A DNA stretch of 64,000 nt from DASPHG01 sp963849605 (lineage in GTDB: Bacteria; Actinomycetota; Thermoleophilia; Solirubrobacterales; Thermoleophilaceae): contig CAWKHX010000010.1 of the NCBI GenBank assembly GCA_963849605.1, forward strand, positions 1-64,000, written 5' to 3'. The translations under genes and the position numbers were made by a program. Positions 50,769 to 59,745 of this stretch are shown here, piece by piece (position 1 is the first letter of the stretch; the number at the start of each line of letters is the position of its first letter). The notes beneath the pieces were generated by a model. The model was not told where the DNA came from and ran no database searches. It saw only the letters and a list, made by a program, of their open reading frames with translations.

Positions 50769-50774
50769 TATCTT
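50769..50774 (+). promoter_or_regulatory. Predicted -10 box (leaderless) of the thioesterase gene
   Basis: TATCTT, then seven bases and GTG 50782. The overlapping minus-strand TAACCT may serve the divergent fusion gene with a short leader. Confidence 0.45.
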
Positions 50775-50781
50775 CCCCCCG

Positions 50782-51195
50782 GTGACAGAAGAGCCACGGG
50801 TGGCGTTCGAGCGCACGCTCGAGAGCCAGCTGCGCCGGGAGACGCAGGAGATGACCGACGAGCGCGTCCTCGCGACGATGTCGGTGGACGACCAGCCGGT
50901 CCTCCAGCCCATGGGAATCGTGCACGGCGGGATCTACGCCACGATGGCCGAGGGGATGGCCTCCGAGGCGACGTTCCGGGCCGTCTACCCCGAGGGCAAC
51001 ATCGCCGTCGGGATGTCGAACCAGACCAGCTTCCTGCGCCCGATCAGCGAGGGGAAGATCCACGCCGAGGCTCGCCGCCGCCACAGGGGGCGGACCACCT
51101 GGGTGTGGGAGGTCGATTTCACCGACGACGCCGGCCACCTGTGCGCCCTCACCCGCATCACGATCGCCGTGCGGCCTATCCCCGCCAGCGGTTAG
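50782..51195 (+). CDS. Hotdog-fold thioesterase, PaaI-like
   Basis: A 137-residue protein with the hotdog signature PMGIVHGGIYATMAEGMAS (about 46-64) and SFLRPISEGKIHAEAR. Such enzymes hydrolyse aromatic or acyl-CoA thioesters; the substrate is unknown. GTG 50782 is chosen from the length and leaderless box; the longer frame that runs from 49777 is antisense to the fusion gene. It overlaps nadE tail to tail by 20 bases. Confidence 0.86.
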   Translation: MTEEPRVAFERTLESQLRRETQEMTDERVLATMSVDDQPVLQPMGIVHGGIYATMAEGMASEATFRAVYPEGNIAVGMSNQTSFLRPISEGKIHAEARRRHRGRTTWVWEVDFTDDAGHLCALTRITIAVRPIPASG

Positions 51196-52759
51196 TGATC
51201 GGCAGCCGCCGGTCGCGCCCGAACGCCTTGGGCGAGATCTTCACCCCCGGGGGCGCCTGGCGGCGCTTGTACTCGGCCAGGTCGACCATCCGGATGACGC
51301 GCTTCACCTCGTCCTCCGGCAGCCCACGTTCGACCAGCTCGCCCGCGTCCAGGTCGTCCTCGACGTAGCCCTCGAGGATCGCGTCGAGGACGTCGTAGGG
51401 CGGGAGCGACTCGTCGTCGCGCTGCTCGTGGCGCAGCTCCGCGGAGGGCGGACGCTCGAGCACGCTGGCGGGCACCAGATCGCGCCCGGCCTGCTCGTTC
51501 CTCCACCGCACGAGCCGGTAGACCCACTGCTTGAACACGTCCTTGAGGACGGCGAAGCCGCCCGCCATGTCCCCGTACAGCGTCGCGTATCCGACCGACA
51601 TCTCCGACTTGTTGCCGGTCGTCAGCACGAGCCAGCCGAACTTGTTCGACAGGGCCATCACGAGGTTCCCGCGGACGCGCGCCTGGAGGTTCTCCTCGGT
51701 CAGGTCCGGCTCGCGGCCGGCGAACGCCTCCGCGAGCAGCTCCTCGTAGGCCGCCGTCGCGCTCTCGATCGGAAGCTCGTACAGCTGGGCGCCGAGGTTC
51801 TCCGAGATCGACCGTGCATCCGACCGGGTGCCCTCGGACGAGTACCGCGACGGCATCGTCACCGTTACGACCCGCTCCGGGCCGAGCGCGTCCACCGCGA
51901 CGAGGACCGTGAGGGCCGAGTCGATGCCGCCCGAGGAGGCGATCACGACCTTCTCGAAGCCGTTCTTCGCGACGTAGTCGCGCACGCCGGTCACGAGCGC
52001 GCGATAGATCTCCTCCTCCGGCGGCAGAGGCTCGCTGACGTCGCCCTCGAGGACGAGCGCCTCGTCGAACTGCGGGCCGCGGGCCGCCACCTCGCCATCG
52101 GGGCGGACGATCAGGCTGTGCCCGTCGAAGACGAGCTCGTCCTGACCGCCGACGAGATTGCAGAACGCCATCGTCACCGCGTTGTCGCGCGCGAGCTGCA
52201 CGATCAGGCGCTCGCGCTCCATCCCCTTGCCGTGGTGGTAGGGCGACGCCGACAGGTTCACAACCACGCGTGCGCCCGCCGCCGCGGTCGCCTCGGTCGG
52301 CTCCGGCGCCCAGATGTCCTCGCAGATAGTGATCCCGACGGGCGTGCCGCCAACGTCGACGACGACCGGGTCGCTGCCCGGCTCGAACCAGCGGCGCTCG
52401 TCGAACACCCCGTAGTTCGGGAGCAGCAGCTTGCGGTACACGGCGCGCACCTCGCCGTCGGTGACGACGGCGGCGGCGTTGTGGACGTGCCCGCCCGCCT
52501 CCTCCGGCCAGCCGACCACGGCGGTGATGCCGCTCACGGCGAGCCCGTCGAGCGCCGCCTGAGCGCGGCGGAGGAAGCCGCGCTTGAGGAGCAGGTCCTC
52601 GGGCGGGTAGCCCGTGAGCGTCAGCTCGGGGAAGACGACGAGCTGCGCGCCGGCATCCCGGGCACGGGCCGCCAGCTCCTCGACCGTGGCCGCGTTGCCC
52701 TCGATGTCGCCGACCACGGCATTCATCTGGGCGAGCGCGATGCGCAGTTCGTCCGCCAT
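51176..52759 (-). CDS. nadE: Glutamine-dependent NAD+ synthetase
   Basis: A 527-residue two-domain enzyme. The N-terminal nitrilase-type glutaminase holds the Glu (FPELTLTGYPPED), Lys (YRKLLLPNYGVFDE) and Cys (GITICEDIW) triad. The C-terminal NAD synthetase domain has the pyrophosphate loop SSGGIDSAL and TGNKSEMSVGYATLYGDMAGG. It amidates deamido-NAD. ATG 52759 is preceded by TAACCT and six bases, another leaderless start. Confidence 0.95.
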   Translation of the reverse strand: MADELRIALAQMNAVVGDIEGNAATVEELAARARDAGAQLVVFPELTLTGYPPEDLLLKRGFLRRAQAALDGLAVSGITAVVGWPEEAGGHVHNAAAVVTDGEVRAVYRKLLLPNYGVFDERRWFEPGSDPVVVDVGGTPVGITICEDIWAPEPTEATAAAGARVVVNLSASPYHHGKGMERERLIVQLARDNAVTMAFCNLVGGQDELVFDGHSLIVRPDGEVAARGPQFDEALVLEGDVSEPLPPEEEIYRALVTGVRDYVAKNGFEKVVIASSGGIDSALTVLVAVDALGPERVVTVTMPSRYSSEGTRSDARSISENLGAQLYELPIESATAAYEELLAEAFAGREPDLTEENLQARVRGNLVMALSNKFGWLVLTTGNKSEMSVGYATLYGDMAGGFAVLKDVFKQWVYRLVRWRNEQAGRDLVPASVLERPPSAELRHEQRDDESLPPYDVLDAILEGYVEDDLDAGELVERGLPEDEVKRVIRMVDLAEYKRRQAPPGVKISPKAFGRDRRLPITNRWRG

Positions 52760-52765
52760 GCATCA

Positions 52766-52771
52766 AGGTTA
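52766..52771 (-). promoter_or_regulatory. Predicted -10 box (leaderless) of nadE, shared with the divergent kinase gene
   Basis: TAACCT on the minus strand lies six bases before the nadE ATG. Read on the plus strand, bases 52765-52770 (AAGGTT) lie six bases before GTG 52777 of the kinase gene. The two divergent boxes overlap by five bases. Confidence 0.5.
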
Positions 52772-52776
52772 CGGTC

Positions 52777-53577
52777 GTGCGGGTTGCGGTAATCGGCCAC
52801 GTCGAATGGTGTGAGTTCGTGCGCGTCGAGCGCGTGCCGATCGCGGGCGAGATCGCCGACGCCTCGGCGTACACGGAGGAGCCGGCCGGAGGGGGCGCCA
52901 TGGCGGCCGTGCAGATGGCCCGGCTCGGGGGCCGGTGCGACTTCTTCACGGCCCTGGGGGACGACCCGGCCGCGCGGCGCTCGATCGACCGGCTCGGGGC
53001 CCTGGGCGTCACGGTGCACGCCGCGAAGCGGTTCGAGCCGACGCGCCGGGCGTGGGTGCACACGGACAGCCAGGGCGAGCGCACGATCACGGTGATCGGG
53101 AAGAAGCTCGTGCCGGCTCTTGATGACCCGCTGTCGTGGGACGTCCTCGACGCCGCCGATGCGGTCTTCTTCGTCGCGGGCGACGACGGCGTCCTCGGGC
53201 GGGCGCGAGGAGCGCGTCTCCTGGGCGCCACCACACGCTCGCTGCCGCCCGGCCCGGGCGTCGCCCTCGACGTCGCGATCGGGTCGAGCAACGACGCCTC
53301 GGAGGCGTTCGCGCCGGGCGACCTGCAGCCGCCGCCCGCCGTGTCGGTGTGGACGAACGGCGCGGCCGGCGGACGGTGGCTGGCCGCGGACGGGCGGGAG
53401 GGCACGTACAAGGCCGCCGCGCTGCCGGGCGCGGTCGCCGACTCCTACGGCGCGGGGGACTCCTTCGCCGCGGCCACGACGTTCGCGCTGGGCCGCGGGG
53501 ACTCCATCGAGGACGCGCTCGCGCTCGGCGCGCAGTGTGGCGCGGAGCAACTCACCCGCTCCGGTCCCTACGCGTGA
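52777..53577 (+). CDS. PfkB/ribokinase-family carbohydrate kinase
   Basis: A 266-residue ribokinase-fold kinase. The N-terminal VAVIGHVEWCEFVRV, glycine-rich PAGGGAMAAVQMARLG (PfkB signature 1 region) and anion-hole DSYGAGDSFAAATTFALG with the catalytic Asp are intact. Shorter than most (about 300). The sugar or nucleoside substrate cannot be told. Confidence 0.88.
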   Translation: MRVAVIGHVEWCEFVRVERVPIAGEIADASAYTEEPAGGGAMAAVQMARLGGRCDFFTALGDDPAARRSIDRLGALGVTVHAAKRFEPTRRAWVHTDSQGERTITVIGKKLVPALDDPLSWDVLDAADAVFFVAGDDGVLGRARGARLLGATTRSLPPGPGVALDVAIGSSNDASEAFAPGDLQPPPAVSVWTNGAAGGRWLAADGREGTYKAAALPGAVADSYGAGDSFAAATTFALGRGDSIEDALALGAQCGAEQLTRSGPYA

Positions 53578-53606
53578 GCGTGGCCGCCCGTGGGTAGGAG
53601 CTAGCT

Positions 53607-54116
53607 ATGACCGCACGCACAAGCTCCCAGGGCATCCTGGCCGACGAGAACCGCGAAAAGCGCGAAGAGATCCTCCAGCTGCTGACGAAGGCGTATTGGA
53701 TGGAGCTCGAGACCGTGATGAGCTACATCGCGAACTCGGTGAACCCCGACGGGCTCCGCGCCCAGGAGATCGTCGAATCGCTCCAGCAGGACGTCCAGGA
53801 GGAGCTGGGCCACGCCCAGCAGTTCGCCGCACGGATCAAGGAGCTGTACGGCGTGGTGCCGGGTTCGCTCGATTTCAGCGCCGAGCAGTCATACCTGCAG
53901 CCACCGGAGCAGCAGACCGACATCGTCCACGTGATCAAGGGTGTGATCGAGGCCGAGACGGGCGCGATCGAGCACTACAACCGGATTATCGAGGTGACCG
54001 ACGGGATCGACTGGGTCACACAGGACATGGTCATCGCGATCCTGCGCGACGAGGAAGGGCACCGGCGGCTGTTCGAGGGCTTCCTGCGCGAGTTCGAGGC
54101 CGACGGGCTGGCGTAG
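53607..54116 (+). CDS. Ferritin-like di-iron protein (bacterioferritin-like)
   Basis: A 169-residue four-helix protein. Iron-ligand motifs include ELETVMSYI, EELGHAQQF (E-x2-H) , EAETGAIEHYNRI and DEEGHRRLF. This is the bacterioferritin/Dps-like ligand pattern; it may store iron or handle peroxide. Pocket residues are complete. ATG 53607 follows TAGGAG. Confidence 0.85.
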   Translation: MTARTSSQGILADENREKREEILQLLTKAYWMELETVMSYIANSVNPDGLRAQEIVESLQQDVQEELGHAQQFAARIKELYGVVPGSLDFSAEQSYLQPPEQQTDIVHVIKGVIEAETGAIEHYNRIIEVTDGIDWVTQDMVIAILRDEEGHRRLFEGFLREFEADGLA

Positions 54117-54135
54117 CCCGCCGGCCTCTGTTCCC

Positions 54136-55422
54136 CTAGATCGGGTTCGTCACGAACAGGCCGCGGTCGCGCTCGCCGTCCGGCTCGACCAGGATCGCGC
54201 CCTCGCCCGTGACGTAGGCCTCCTCGCCGTGCTGCATGACGTCGAGGCCGATCGCCTCCTCGCGCTCGGTCACCCGGAGGCGGAAGCCAAACGCCATCAG
54301 CCGCAGCAGGATGAATGTCGCCGCGAACGCGTACAGCGGCGCGACGAGGGCTGCCAGCGCCTGGTCCCCTAGCAGCGCGGACTCGCCGTACACGAGTCCG
54401 TCCGAGATGCCGTTCCAGTCCGCCTGCGCGAAGAACCCGATGAACAGGATCCCCGTGAAGCCCGCAACGCCGTGGGCCGCCAGGACGTCGAGCGTCTCGT
54501 CGACGCGCGTACGCGGACGCAGCACGATCACCGCGTAGCTCGGAAGTGCGGCAATCACGCCGAGCGCCATGGCCCAGCCGGGGCTGATGTACCCGCCGGC
54601 GGGCGTGATCCCGACGCAGCCGACGATGATCGCCGTCGCGGCGCCCACCGCCGTCACCTGCCTGCCACGGATCAGGTCGAGGAAGAACCAGGTCACGAGA
54701 CAACACGCCGGACAGAGCAGCGTGTTGATGAACGCCAGGACGCTGTTCTGGCCGGTTCCGATGCCGCTACCGCCGTTGAAGCCGAACCAGCCGAACCACA
54801 GCAACCCCGCGCCGAGCAGCACGAAGACCGTGTTGTGCGGCAGGAGCGCCTGCCGCCCGTAGTCCAGGCGCCGCCCGACGACGATCGCCGCGGCCAGGGC
54901 GGAGAAACCGGATCCCATCTCGACCGGGACGCCGCCCGCGAAGTCGAGCGTGCCGTTCTCCGCGAGGAAGCCGCCCCCGAAGACCCAGTGCGCCATCACC
55001 GGGTACACGAAGATCGACCAGAGCGCGATGAATCCCAGGTAGGGCAGGAAGCGCATCCGCTCCACAACCGCGCCGGACACCAACGCCGCCGTGATGATGC
55101 AGAAGCTGGCCTGGAAGCAGAAGAAGACGACCGCCGGGATGGTCGTCTCGCCATACGGCTCGAACCCGACGTCCTTGAGGAACGCGTAGTCGAAGTTGCC
55201 GATGAAGCCGCTGCCGTCACCGAATGCGAGCGAGTAGCCGACCAGCGCCCAGGTGACCGTCACGACACCCAGTGCAGCGATCGACATCATGAACGTGTTC
55301 AAGGTGTTCTTCGCGCGCACGAGACCGGCGTAGAAGAGGCCGAGCCCGACCGTCATCAAGAGGACGAGCGCCGTCGCCGTCAGCATCCAGGCGGTATCGC
55401 CTGAGTCGATTCCGGGCGGCAT
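54136..55422 (-). CDS. amtB: Ammonium transporter
   Basis: A 428-residue membrane channel with about 11 segments. Family residues are visible in GLGLFYAGLVRAKN, pore-His region MAHWVFGGGF and AHGVAGFTG, and NDVL-like loops. It conducts ammonium and is plugged by PII. ATG 55422 overlaps the glnK stop by one base; GTG 55425 is an alternative (GTGA). Located behind glnK, the usual arrangement. Confidence 0.94.
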   Translation of the reverse strand: MPPGIDSGDTAWMLTATALVLLMTVGLGLFYAGLVRAKNTLNTFMMSIAALGVVTVTWALVGYSLAFGDGSGFIGNFDYAFLKDVGFEPYGETTIPAVVFFCFQASFCIITAALVSGAVVERMRFLPYLGFIALWSIFVYPVMAHWVFGGGFLAENGTLDFAGGVPVEMGSGFSALAAAIVVGRRLDYGRQALLPHNTVFVLLGAGLLWFGWFGFNGGSGIGTGQNSVLAFINTLLCPACCLVTWFFLDLIRGRQVTAVGAATAIIVGCVGITPAGGYISPGWAMALGVIAALPSYAVIVLRPRTRVDETLDVLAAHGVAGFTGILFIGFFAQADWNGISDGLVYGESALLGDQALAALVAPLYAFAATFILLRLMAFGFRLRVTEREEAIGLDVMQHGEEAYVTGEGAILVEPDGERDRGLFVTNPI

Positions 55423-55775
55423 CACGCACCCACCGGGGTCACGGCGGCCTTGTCAGTCTCGCCCGTCCGGATCCGCACCGCGCGCTCGAGCGGCACCACG
55501 AAGATCTTGCCGTCACCGACCTCGCCGGTGCGCGCGCCCTCGGTCAGCGCGTTGATCGTGGGATCCACGAAGTCATCCGACACGGCGATCTCGAACCGGA
55601 CCTTGTCGGACAGCTCCATCTTCACGGTCGTGCCGCGGTAGGTCTGGACGCGGTCGAGCTCTCCGCCGTGTCCCTGGACACGGCTGATTGAGAGGCCACT
55701 GACCTCGCACTTGTACAGCGATGCGAGAACGTCGTTGGCCTTCTCCGGGCGAACGATTCCGATGACGAGTTTCAC
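55422..55775 (-). CDS. glnK: Nitrogen regulatory protein PII
   Basis: A 117-residue trimeric PII. B-loop TGEVGDGKIFVVPLERAVRIRTGE is canonical. The T-loop reads GELDRVQTYRGTTVKM: Tyr46 is present, but position 51, usually the uridylylated or adenylylated Tyr, is Val. Thr49 lies where cyanobacteria have the phosphorylated Ser. The gene is coupled to amtB, whose channel it presumably gates through 2-oxoglutarate and ATP/ADP binding. Confidence 0.93.
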   Translation of the reverse strand: MKLVIGIVRPEKANDVLASLYKCEVSGLSISRVQGHGGELDRVQTYRGTTVKMELSDKVRFEIAVSDDFVDPTINALTEGARTGEVGDGKIFVVPLERAVRIRTGETDKAAVTPVGA

Positions 55776-55880
55776 GCAGCTCCTTTCGAGCGGACAGGTC
55801 CGGCGCGATCCTCGGGCGCGTGCTGGTCTGCTGCCTTATCCGGCGGTACAAAATCGCCCGCCGGGGCCTTGTACCGCTGG

Positions 55881-56318
55881 CTAAGGCCCGAGATGGAAAT
55901 CCACGAAATTGCGGATTTCCGCCGGCGTGTCGCCGAACTCGATCCGCCCGTCGGCGATCGCCGCGAGCGGGCTCGTCAGGGTGGGCTCGGGCTCGAAGAG
56001 AACCGCCAGGCCGAGCTGCTGCAGCCGCGGTCCCGCTCCCTGCGCGAGATCCGCGGTCCCGGGCGGCAGCCGCCGGCCCCGGTGCAGGACGACGACGTTG
56101 CCCTTGGCGACCGCGTCCTCGAGGCCGGGGGAGAGGACCGGCTCGCCGCTGTAGACCTCGCCCGGCACCTCGCGCGCGCCCTCGAGCTGGGACTCGTCGC
56201 GCGACTCGAAGAAGAGGATCACCCCGACGGCCCCGATCAGGGCGATCACGAACGAGATCAGGAAGCCGAGGATGTCGCGGAGACGTGGCCTGCGCAGCCG
56301 GGGGCGCCGCATCCTCAC
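55881..56318 (-). CDS. Membrane-anchored protein of unknown function
   Basis: A 145-residue protein: a very basic N-terminus (MRMRRPRLRRPRLRD), one membrane segment (ILGFLISFVIALIGAVGVILFF, about 16-37) and an outside domain (EPVLSPGLEDAVAKGNVVVLHRG, LAQGAGPRLQQLGLAVLF). No family is recognised. It overlaps ybaK by 4 bases and follows it on the minus strand. Confidence 0.7.
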   Translation of the reverse strand: MRMRRPRLRRPRLRDILGFLISFVIALIGAVGVILFFESRDESQLEGAREVPGEVYSGEPVLSPGLEDAVAKGNVVVLHRGRRLPPGTADLAQGAGPRLQQLGLAVLFEPEPTLTSPLAAIADGRIEFGDTPAEIRNFVDFHLGP

Positions 56319-56773
56319 GGATCCGTGCCGAGCGGCACGACCTCGGCCGAGACGCGCTCGATCAGCTCGCGCGGGTCAACCTCGAAGAGGCTGTTCGCGT
56401 CACCGCCGGAGGCCCAGATCCGGTCGTGGTGGATCAGCGCCTCGTCGAAGAGCACCGGCAGCCCGTGGCCGATCGGAGGCACTCCGCCGACCGGATAGCC
56501 GGTCGACGCACGGACCTCGTCCGGCGTCGCGATCCGCGCCTCCGCGCAGTCGAGCGCAATCGCGACCCGCTCGACATCGACCCGGTGGGCGCCCGACGTC
56601 ACGCAGACGACGGGCTCGCCATCGCACACGAACACGATCGACTTGGCGATCATCGCCTCGTCACAGCCGACCGCGGCGGCGGCATCCCGCACCGTCCTCG
56701 TCGACTGTTCGAGCGACTTGACCGCGACTGCGAGTCCCAGTTCGCGGGCGGCGTCCCTGACCTTCTCGCGCAC
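56315..56773 (-). CDS. ybaK: YbaK/ProX-type aminoacyl-tRNA deacylase
   Basis: A 152-residue stand-alone editing domain: SIVFVCDGEPVVCVTSGAHRVD (YbaK fold, catalytic Lys segment IAKSIVF), TGYPVGGVPPIGHGLPVLFDE and SGGDANSLFEVDPREL. It clears mischarged tRNA, likely Cys- or Ala-tRNA(Pro). GTG 56773 is preceded by TACCCT with seven bases between. Confidence 0.88.
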   Translation of the reverse strand: MREKVRDAARELGLAVAVKSLEQSTRTVRDAAAAVGCDEAMIAKSIVFVCDGEPVVCVTSGAHRVDVERVAIALDCAEARIATPDEVRASTGYPVGGVPPIGHGLPVLFDEALIHHDRIWASGGDANSLFEVDPRELIERVSAEVVPLGTDP

Positions 56774-56780
56774 TCCCGGA

Positions 56781-56786
56781 AGGGTA
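56781..56786 (-). promoter_or_regulatory. Predicted -10 box (leaderless) of ybaK
   Basis: TACCCT on the minus strand, seven bases before the GTG start at 56773. Confidence 0.5.
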
Positions 56787-56790
56787 GTCC

Positions 56791-58230
56791 TCAGGCGGTC
56801 GCTTGCGTGCGCGGTTTCGCGCGCGGCGAGCGCTCGCTCTTGAGCGTGACGCCGGCCGCGTCCGCGAGCTCCGCGAGCGACGCGCCGAAGTCGTCGGCGA
56901 GGTCGTCGAGGTCGTGCATCGCGTCGTAGTCGCCGACGAGGCCGAAGTTCATCTTGCCGTTGTAACTCATGATCGCGACCCCGAGCGCCTGGTTGCGCGC
57001 GAGCGGCACCATCGGGAACAGGTCGCGCAACTCGTGGCCCATCAGGTACAGCGGCATCTGCGGGCCGGGCACGTTCGTCACCACGACGTTGAACATCCGC
57101 TGGCGCGCCATCAGCCGCGAGGCCTGGGTCATGATCGTCGGCGGGGCGAAGCCCGAGAGCTGGGTCAGCACCTGCGCGCCGACGGCCTGGCCCGAGTCCT
57201 TGAGACCCGCCATCGCATCGCTGACGATCTCGAGCCGCCGCGCGGGGTCCTCGCACCAGACGGGCAGCGGCGCCATCATCGCCGCGACCTGGTTTCCCAG
57301 CGCGCCGCGGTCCTCGTCGGCGCGCACGCTGACGGGGACCATCGCCTTCAGCTCCCGGCCCGACAGCGTCTCACCGCGCCGGTGCAGGTGCCTGCCGAGC
57401 GCGCCGGACACAGTGGCGAGCACGACGTCGTTGACGGTGCCCCCGAGGGAGTTCTTGATCGCCTTGACGTCGCCGAGATCGGTGCGCACCCAGGTGAAGC
57501 GGCGGTGCGGGCCGATGCTGGAGTTGTAGGGGCTCGCGGGAGCGGGATTCATCCCTGCCCACGCCATCGCCCCGACGCCCACGAGCGAGTCGCGGACGCT
57601 TCCGGCGATCTGCCTCGGAGCGCGGAAGATCGCGCGCACGGACCGGGCGAGCTCGGTCGGCACGGTCGCGCGCTCCAGCAGCGCCTCGGAGAGCAGCTTC
57701 GTGCGCGACGGCATCGGCGCGGGCAGCCAGCGCCGCTCGGGCTCCGTCGGCTTCTCGGGCTCGGCGCTCAGGTCGAACAGGACGGTGACGATGTCGACTC
57801 CGGAGATGCCGTCTACAAGTGCGTGGTGCGTCTTGCAGATCAGCGCGAAGCGGCCACCCTCGACCCCCTCGACGACCCAGATCTCCCAGAGCGGCTTGTC
57901 GCGGTCGAGCTGCTGGGCGAGCACGCGGCCCGCGAGAGCCCGCAGCTGCTCCTCGGTCCCCGGGGCGGGCAGCGCGGTCTTGCGCACGTGGTAGCTCAGG
58001 TTGAGGTGCGGGTCGTCGGCCCACCGCGGCCTGCCCTGCCCGAACGGGACGAACGCGAGCTTCTGGCGGTAGCGCGGCACGAGGTGCAGCCGGCTCTCGA
58101 TACCGGCGATGAACTCGTCGTGCGGCGGCGGGTCGCCGTCGAACAGCATCACCGACGCGACGTGCATATGCGCGGCGTCGTCCTCCAGGTGCAGGAAGGA
58201 CGTGTCGAGCGCCGTCAATCGATCCGCCAT
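56791..58230 (-). CDS. Wax ester synthase/diacylglycerol acyltransferase (WS/DGAT)
   Basis: About 479 residues from ATG 58230 (MADRLTALDTSFLHLED, the usual N-terminus); ATG 58245 would add five. The catalytic HHxxxDG motif lies in CKTHHALVDGISG (about 136-148) and the second motif NDVVLATVSGAL near 270. It acylates fatty alcohols or diacylglycerol with acyl-CoA to make storage lipids. The acyl-CoA synthetase at 33931 could supply substrate, though they are 21 kb apart. Confidence 0.93.
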   Translation of the reverse strand: MADRLTALDTSFLHLEDDAAHMHVASVMLFDGDPPPHDEFIAGIESRLHLVPRYRQKLAFVPFGQGRPRWADDPHLNLSYHVRKTALPAPGTEEQLRALAGRVLAQQLDRDKPLWEIWVVEGVEGGRFALICKTHHALVDGISGVDIVTVLFDLSAEPEKPTEPERRWLPAPMPSRTKLLSEALLERATVPTELARSVRAIFRAPRQIAGSVRDSLVGVGAMAWAGMNPAPASPYNSSIGPHRRFTWVRTDLGDVKAIKNSLGGTVNDVVLATVSGALGRHLHRRGETLSGRELKAMVPVSVRADEDRGALGNQVAAMMAPLPVWCEDPARRLEIVSDAMAGLKDSGQAVGAQVLTQLSGFAPPTIMTQASRLMARQRMFNVVVTNVPGPQMPLYLMGHELRDLFPMVPLARNQALGVAIMSYNGKMNFGLVGDYDAMHDLDDLADDFGASLAELADAAGVTLKSERSPRAKPRTQATA

Positions 58231-58280
58231 CGGACTGTTGAACATACCGCTCGGACTGGCATCTCGTCAGCCGTTCGGGG

Positions 58281-58286
58281 TAAGGT
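58281..58286 (+). promoter_or_regulatory. Predicted -10 box (leaderless) of the secreted-protein gene
   Basis: TAAGGT, then six bases (TGGCCC) and GTG 58293. Confidence 0.6.
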
Positions 58287-58292
58287 TGGCCC

Positions 58293-59741
58293 GTGGCCCT
58301 GGTCTCCCGCTTGGCTGCCCTCTGCGGACTCGCTTTCCTCGCGTTGGCGAGCGCTGCCATGGCCGGTCCGCCGGGCACCTGGACGCAGGTCACGAACTTC
58401 AGCGTGCAGGGCAGGAACACCGACCAGGTGAGCCTCGCCCGGACCGGAGACGGCGTCCTGCAGATCCTCTGGGCAGAGAGCACCGGGAAGACGGTCTTCA
58501 ACACACGCCTCTCTTCGGACGCACAGAACGTGCTCGGCACGAGCACCGTCTTCGAGTACGGCGGCTCCGTCAACAACTCCGTCGTTCTGCTGCCGGGGCC
58601 GGCCGGGTCCCTGAGGGCATTCTTCACCGGCCTGTTCGGGGACGATCAGAACCACGACGGCGGGATGTCGACCGCGACCTCGACGGACGGCGTGTCCTGG
58701 ACGGTGAAACCCTCGCTCGCCTCGGAGGCGGACGGTGCAAACGAGGCATCGCCCGTCTACGCCGCGGCAGGCCTCGGCGGCACCATGTTCAACAACGGCA
58801 CCCCGTTGTCGATCTGGGGCGATTCGGCACCGGGCGCATCGGGCTACCACGTCGGGCTGAGCCCGGGGACGCCCGACGTGCGCTTCGGCGGCACCGCCGC
58901 GGGCACGGTCGATCCCGAGGCGGCGACCGACAGCGACACCGGCCAGGTGATGATCGGGTGGAACGACATCGACACGGGCAGCGTCATGGTCGCGCCAGTC
59001 CAGGCCAGCCAGAACCCGTGGTTCCCGCCCGGGGCCGCGACGTCCCCGCCCGGTAGCGGGGCGGCCGACCTGCAGCACCCGGTAGGCATGACCGGGCGGG
59101 CCGGCGCCGCGGGAGGGATCTACGTGGCGTACCTGCGCGGTACGAACCAATTCGATGCCAATCCGGCGGTATGGCGAGTCGGCACGGACAGCGCGGCGAC
59201 GCTCTCCAACGCCGACGGGAACGCCGCCGGCGTCACGGCCGGACCGGACGGCCGGCTGTGGGCGTTCTGGACCGAGGAGGACGGCTCGATCCACGCGCGG
59301 CGCAGCGATACCGAAGCGGCCAAGTGGGGCGCCGACACGGAGATCGACCCGCCGAATGGCACCTCAACGGTGTGGAGCGTGCACGGCGAAGGCAGCGCCG
59401 TCTCCTGCGGCGCGCTCGACATCGTGGCCCTGGTGACGGCCGGCAGTGCCACCGCGAACTACCAGCAGCGCGTACTGCCTGGGATCACTCTCAAGAAGAA
59501 GGTCTTGAACGGCAACAAGGGCGAGAACGCCAAGGTCCGCTTCACGACCCTTGACGCCGGCGACCCGATCGACGCGAAGGTCAAGTTCGGCAAGAAGAGC
59601 GCGGAGACCGGCGACGACGGCAAGGTCAAGGTGAAGATCAAGCGCAAGCAGAAGACACGGAAGGTCAAAGCGCGCGCCACCGCCGATTGCTTCGCCCGGT
59701 CCGACCAGGTCAAGGTAAAGGTCAAGAAGCTCCGCGACTGA
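58293..59741 (+). CDS. Secreted beta-rich protein with a lysine-rich C-terminal domain, unknown function
   Basis: A 482-residue exported protein with signal peptide (about 1-24). The middle has repeated Asp/Gly-rich beta segments (GDGVLQILWAEST, PDGRLWAFWTEEDGSIHARRS) as in beta-propeller or sialidase-like folds. The last 95 residues are Lys-rich with a KVKVKIKRKQKTRKVKARATA beta stretch that may bind the cell surface or polyanions. GTG 58293 appears leaderless. Confidence 0.72.
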   Translation: MALVSRLAALCGLAFLALASAAMAGPPGTWTQVTNFSVQGRNTDQVSLARTGDGVLQILWAESTGKTVFNTRLSSDAQNVLGTSTVFEYGGSVNNSVVLLPGPAGSLRAFFTGLFGDDQNHDGGMSTATSTDGVSWTVKPSLASEADGANEASPVYAAAGLGGTMFNNGTPLSIWGDSAPGASGYHVGLSPGTPDVRFGGTAAGTVDPEAATDSDTGQVMIGWNDIDTGSVMVAPVQASQNPWFPPGAATSPPGSGAADLQHPVGMTGRAGAAGGIYVAYLRGTNQFDANPAVWRVGTDSAATLSNADGNAAGVTAGPDGRLWAFWTEEDGSIHARRSDTEAAKWGADTEIDPPNGTSTVWSVHGEGSAVSCGALDIVALVTAGSATANYQQRVLPGITLKKKVLNGNKGENAKVRFTTLDAGDPIDAKVKFGKKSAETGDDGKVKVKIKRKQKTRKVKARATADCFARSDQVKVKVKKLRD

Positions 59742-59745
59742 TGTG

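Noticed and set aside
49777..51195. 472-residue plus-strand frame
   Set aside because: The first two thirds are antisense to the sigma/anti-sigma fusion; only the part from 50782 (hotdog domain) is real.
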